Of a DNA stretch of 42,281 bases, positions 39,410 to 42,281 are shown piece after piece (the first letter of the stretch is position 1; each line of letters begins with the position of its first letter). The DNA comes from Deltaproteobacteria bacterium (GTDB lineage: Bacteria; Myxococcota_A; Polyangia; Polyangiales; JADJMO01). A program made the translations under genes and the position numbers. The stretch is from assembly GCA_016182965.1 (NCBI GenBank), contig JACPFM010000073.1:1-42281 (forward strand). The letters run 5' to 3'. Below the pieces are notes generated by a model. It did not search any database. It was not told where the DNA came from and saw only the letters and a list, made by a program, of their open reading frames with translations.

Positions 39410-40041
39410 TGCTCGAGGCCGCGCACGACGAGAGCGCCGAATCGCCGCCGATCTGGCCGGCGTTCGGCGATCTGATGGCGTGTCTCTTCGGCATCTTCGT
39501 CCTGCTCTTCGTGTGGGCCATCGCCTTCCACGTCGATCTGTCGCGCGATCTCGCGGTCGAGCGCGACGCGCGCGTGGCCGAGGCGGCCAAGCGCGAGAAG
39601 CTCGAGGAGCTGCTCAAGCGCACGAGCGGCAACGGCTTCGAGGGGCGGGTCACCATGATCGACGGCCGCATCGGCATCGGCGGCGCGGTGCTCTTCCGAT
39701 CGAGCTCGGCCGACCTGCAGCCCGAGGGCGCCACGCTGCTCGGCGAGCTCGCCAAGCCGCTCGCGTCGTACCTGGCGGCGCACGAGACCGACGCGATCAT
39801 GGTCAGCGGCTTCACCGACAACCTGGCGGTGGCGAATCCGGCGAAGGGCTTCAAGGACAACTGGGAGCTCTCGGCGGCGCGCGCGCTGACCGTCGTGCGC
39901 GCGCTGGTCGCCGCCGGTCTGCCGGCCGACCGGGTCTTCGCCGCCGGCTTCGGCGAGACGCACCCGGTCGCGCCGAACGCCAGCGACGACGGGCGCGCGA
40001 AGAACCGGCGCGTCGAGATCGCGCCCGTCCCGCGGCGATGA
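39409..40041 (+). CDS. MotB/ZorB-like OmpA-domain stator protein
   Basis: The 210-residue protein starts at the ATG overlapping the previous stop. A single membrane helix (AFGDLMACLFGIFVLLFVWAIAF) carries D21 at the place of the proton-binding Asp of MotB/ZorB. A short linker helix follows. The C-terminal OmpA-like peptidoglycan-binding domain has FRSSSADLQPEGATLL, VSGFTDN, NWELSAARALTVVRAL, FGETHPVAPN and NRRVEI. Together with the upstream protein it should form an ion-driven unit anchored to the cell wall. It lies in a tight operon, with the following gene starting in its stop codon. Confidence 0.85.
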   Translation: MLEAAHDESAESPPIWPAFGDLMACLFGIFVLLFVWAIAFHVDLSRDLAVERDARVAEAAKREKLEELLKRTSGNGFEGRVTMIDGRIGIGGAVLFRSSSADLQPEGATLLGELAKPLASYLAAHETDAIMVSGFTDNLAVANPAKGFKDNWELSAARALTVVRALVAAGLPADRVFAAGFGETHPVAPNASDDGRAKNRRVEIAPVPRR

Positions 40042-40652
40042 GCGACCCGTTCGAGGAGCTGCTCGCGCGCGGCGCCCGCGGCTGGGACGCCGCCGAGGTG
40101 GGCTACCTCGCGTCGCTCCGCGCGCGCGCCAACGAGGAGCGTATGGCGCTGAGGGTCGCGCTCCTCGAGCGCACGTTCGACGAGGCGAGCGCCTCGATCG
40201 CCCGCCACCTCGACGATCCCGCGTTCGACGACGACACGCGCGCCGAGATGCGCGCCGCCTTCGCGCGCGGCGATCTGGTCGAGGTCGAGATCCTCGCGAG
40301 CACCCGGCCACGACTCCGCGCCATCTCTCCGGCGCGCGAGGAGTTCCTCGCCCGCGTCCGCGCGCGCGCCGAGGCGCGGGGCATCGGGCTCGACGCGCGC
40401 GGGGCAGGGGTCGCCGGCGCGCTCCTGTCCGCGTCGGCGGTCGAGGCCCGCGCCGCGGCGATCGCCGCCGAGGCGCGCGCGCTCGATCTCGAGTCGGTCG
40501 GCCCGTACAACCCGTGGGCGCTTTCGCTGCAGGTCCTCGGCCGCCTCGACGATCTCGAGCCGACGTACCTCGCCGCGTGGGTCGCGTTCCTCGAAGACGT
40601 CGCCGCCCTCGAGCCGGAGGAGGCGCCGGTGAAGAAGAAGCGTCGCGGCTAG
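40038..40652 (+). CDS. DUF2894-like protein of a ZorAB-like cassette
   Basis: The 204-residue protein starts at ATG 40038, overlapping the OmpA-like gene by four bases. It is helical with many Arg/Ala residues. The C-terminal motif GPYNPWALSLQVLGRLDDLEPTYLAAWVAFLEDVAALE matches the end of DUF2894 proteins (GPLN..HxLVLRxL...SPDYLxRFxxY pattern). It lacks a signal peptide and ends with a basic tail (VKKKRRG). It may be the cytoplasmic partner or effector of the stator pair. Its stop overlaps the stop of the opposite M28 gene. Confidence 0.65.
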   Translation: MSDPFEELLARGARGWDAAEVGYLASLRARANEERMALRVALLERTFDEASASIARHLDDPAFDDDTRAEMRAAFARGDLVEVEILASTRPRLRAISPAREEFLARVRARAEARGIGLDARGAGVAGALLSASAVEARAAAIAAEARALDLESVGPYNPWALSLQVLGRLDDLEPTYLAAWVAFLEDVAALEPEEAPVKKKRRG

Positions 40653-41959
40653 CGGAAGCTCTCGTCCATGTTGGTCAGCAGCGCCACCGTGGTGGCGAAC
40701 GCCGCCGTCGCCGCGTCGAGATCGTCCTTCACCACGTTCTCGAGGACGTCGTTGGCCGAGTGCTGCAGGTCGAAGTAGCGCGTCGCGTCCTGGCGCAGGT
40801 CGACGAACGGCACGCCGCGTCCGCCGAGCGGCCCGATGTCGACGCCGCCGCGCGCCTGCCCGGGGTCGAGGACGATGTCGAGCGGCGCGAGCAGCGCGGC
40901 GAGGCGCTTCGCCGCCGGCGAGTCGCGACGATGCTCGGGCACGCGCAGGGCCCACGGGGCGCCGTCGCCCTGGTCGGCCTCCATCGCGGCGACGTGCCGC
41001 CCCGCCTCGTCGGCGTGCGCGTTCGCGTACGCGCCGCCGCCCGCGGCGCCGAGCTCCTCGTTGGCGAAGAGCGCGATGCGCAGCGTGCGCCGGGGACGCT
41101 TCGGCAGCGCCGCGATCATCCGCCCGACCTCGAGCGCCATCGCGCATCCGGCGCCGTCGTCGACCGCGCCCCGACCGACGTCCCACGAGTCGAGGTGCGC
41201 GCCGAAGAGGACGATCTGATCGGCGAGATCGGTGCCGGGGACCTCGCCGAGCACGTTGAACGACTCGCCGGCGTGGAGCGGGCGGCACCCGAGGTCCATC
41301 GCCATGCGCACAGGCTGCCCCGAGGACAGGAGCCGGTGGAGCAGATCACCGTCCGGCGGGCAGAGCGCCGCGGCGGGGATCTTCGCGGCGGCGCCGTCGT
41401 AGTGCAGCGCGCCGGTGTGGGGGACCCGCATGCCGTGGGTCGCGATCGATCGCACGAGGAAGCCGACGGCGCCGAGCTTCGCGGCGCGCGACGCGCCGAC
41501 GGTGCGCAGCCACCCGCCGGTGTTGTAGCCGGTGCCGTCGCGCAGGCGCGGCATGACGTAGTGCAGGTAGACGATGCGCCCCTCGACCCGCGCGCGTTCC
41601 ATGCGATCGAGCTCTTCGAGCGACGACGCCTCGACGACCTGCGCCTCGAGCGCGCCGCCGACGGTCGGCACGCTGCCGCCGAGGGCCGAGGCGACGAGCC
41701 GCTCGCGACGCGGCGTGAGCAGCTCCACGCGCTCGGTCCCGCGCTCCCAGAGCACGGTGGGCGAGAGCTCGGTTCGCACGTTCGCGAGCCCCGCTCGCTT
41801 CATCGCCTCGAGCGCCCACGCCACGGCGGCGGCCTCGCCGGGCGTGCCGCTGAAGCGGGGACCGACCTCGTCCGTGAGCGAGCGGAGCAGGTCATGGGCG
41901 CGAGAATCGCCGCGCGCGGCCCCTCGCAGATCGAGGAGCCACTGTTCTTCTTTGGCCAT
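40649..41959 (-). CDS. M28-family metallopeptidase
   Basis: From ATG 41959 the protein has 436 residues; longer in-frame starts add low-quality sequence. The zinc ligands of M28 aminopeptidases/carboxypeptidases Q are clear: H and D in GAHLDSWDVG and DDGAGCAM, E in FANEELGAAGG, D in EADQGDG, and H in QHSANDVLENV. A PA-like insert (about 130-230, VYLHYVMPRLRDGTGYNTGG) is typical of the family. No signal peptide is seen at this start, so it may act in the cytoplasm. It would release amino acids from peptides. It ends convergently with the cassette at 35929-40652, sharing CTAG. Confidence 0.85.
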   Translation of the reverse strand: MAKEEQWLLDLRGAARGDSRAHDLLRSLTDEVGPRFSGTPGEAAAVAWALEAMKRAGLANVRTELSPTVLWERGTERVELLTPRRERLVASALGGSVPTVGGALEAQVVEASSLEELDRMERARVEGRIVYLHYVMPRLRDGTGYNTGGWLRTVGASRAAKLGAVGFLVRSIATHGMRVPHTGALHYDGAAAKIPAAALCPPDGDLLHRLLSSGQPVRMAMDLGCRPLHAGESFNVLGEVPGTDLADQIVLFGAHLDSWDVGRGAVDDGAGCAMALEVGRMIAALPKRPRRTLRIALFANEELGAAGGGAYANAHADEAGRHVAAMEADQGDGAPWALRVPEHRRDSPAAKRLAALLAPLDIVLDPGQARGGVDIGPLGGRGVPFVDLRQDATRYFDLQHSANDVLENVVKDDLDAATAAFATTVALLTNMDESFR

Positions 41960-42143
41960 GGGCTCTCCGCTTGTACAGCCTCGGTGCGTCCAGGGGAACA
42001 CCGCTCGAGCACCGTCGAGACGGCTCACGACGGGGTCGAAGGTCGAAGGTCCGCGAGCGAAGGCGTGCTCTTTTCGACCTTCGACCTTTGACCTTCGACC
42101 TACGAAGAGAACGTGGCGATCTGCGTGCAGTCGCGGACGGCCG
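41960..42143. other. Intergenic region with an imperfect 18-bp hairpin of GGTCGAA repeats
   Basis: No gene is supported here. GGTCGAAGGTCGAAGGTC (42034-42051) pairs, with one mismatch, with 42076-42093, around a 24-base loop, and one more GACCTTCGACC follows at 42090-42100. It could be a transcript end or a small repeat element. Confidence 0.4.
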
Positions 42144-42281
42144 CTAGAGCACCGAACGGTTTGAAGCCTGCTGCAACCCGCGATGTTGCGCGATCTTCGC
42201 GTCGTACTCCCTCCGGTCTCCTCGACGTACTGCCAGTACGCCTGCGTCGCCCTCCGGTCCGTGCGACGCGAATCTCACGCA
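42144..42281 (-). CDS. Possible C-terminal end of an ORF cut by the window
   Basis: On the minus strand an open frame enters from the right edge and stops with TAG at 42146-42144. Its 45 visible residues include GPEGDAGVLAVRRGDRREYD and AKIAQHRGLQQASNRSVL. The sequence has no motif I recognise, and the frame may be noncoding DNA. Confidence 0.3.
   Translation of the reverse strand, partial: CVRFASHGPEGDAGVLAVRRGDRREYDAKIAQHRGLQQASNRSVL

Overview
The window comes from a very GC-rich bacterial chromosome. Strong codon bias, Ala/Pro/Arg-rich proteins, a proline-rich outer-membrane beta-barrel and very large periplasmic transglutaminase-type proteins suggest Myxococcota (Polyangiales-like). That placement is inference; no rRNA or other marker gene is present to test it.

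Layout. (1) 1-469: host DNA without a convincing gene, holding two tandem ~110-bp units that each begin with a copy of the 3' end of the tmRNA gene. (2) 470-18270: an integrated phage-like element of about 17.8 kb, bounded by a perfect 25-bp direct repeat and inserted at the 3' end of ssrA. Nearly all its genes point right: small DNA-binding proteins, a replication module (CHC2-type zinc-finger protein, RepA/AAA_25-type ATPase, iteron array), a small/large terminase pair, an RNase H-fold protein, an HK97-gp10-like protein, a tape measure protein, a baseplate-V-like protein, several unknown proteins, a ribbon-helix-helix regulator and a tyrosine integrase. I recognise no portal, major capsid, protease, tail tube, sheath or lysis gene, so it may be a satellite-like or decayed element. 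(3) 18247-18601 (-): tmRNA (ssrA) with tag ANDNAYALAA. (4) 18737-24324: host genes for a DUF2505-like protein, a beta-barrel, a frameshifted membrane protein, MutL and a BtuF-like lipoprotein. (5) 24321-32284 (-): two giant exported DUF3857/transglutaminase-like proteins, overlapping each other and the BtuF-like gene. (6) 32396-35895: a GntR/FadR-type regulator behind two FadR-like operators, then a small membrane protein, a GMC oxidoreductase and a conserved unknown. (7) 35929-40652: a four-gene cassette, DUF3348-like / MotA-ZorA-like (DUF802) / MotB-OmpA-like / DUF2894-like, which looks like an ion-driven stator system related to ZorAB. (8) 40649-41959 (-): an M28 peptidase, then intergenic DNA and the edge of one more possible ORF.

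The most unusual points are these. The element's attachment site lies inside its integrase gene, in frame on both sides, so integration replaces the last 96 codons of the integrase with an antisense reading of tmRNA. An iteron-plus-hairpin array sits at the start of the gene after the RepA-like ATPase. The ZorAB-like cassette carries a hendecad-repeat coiled coil.
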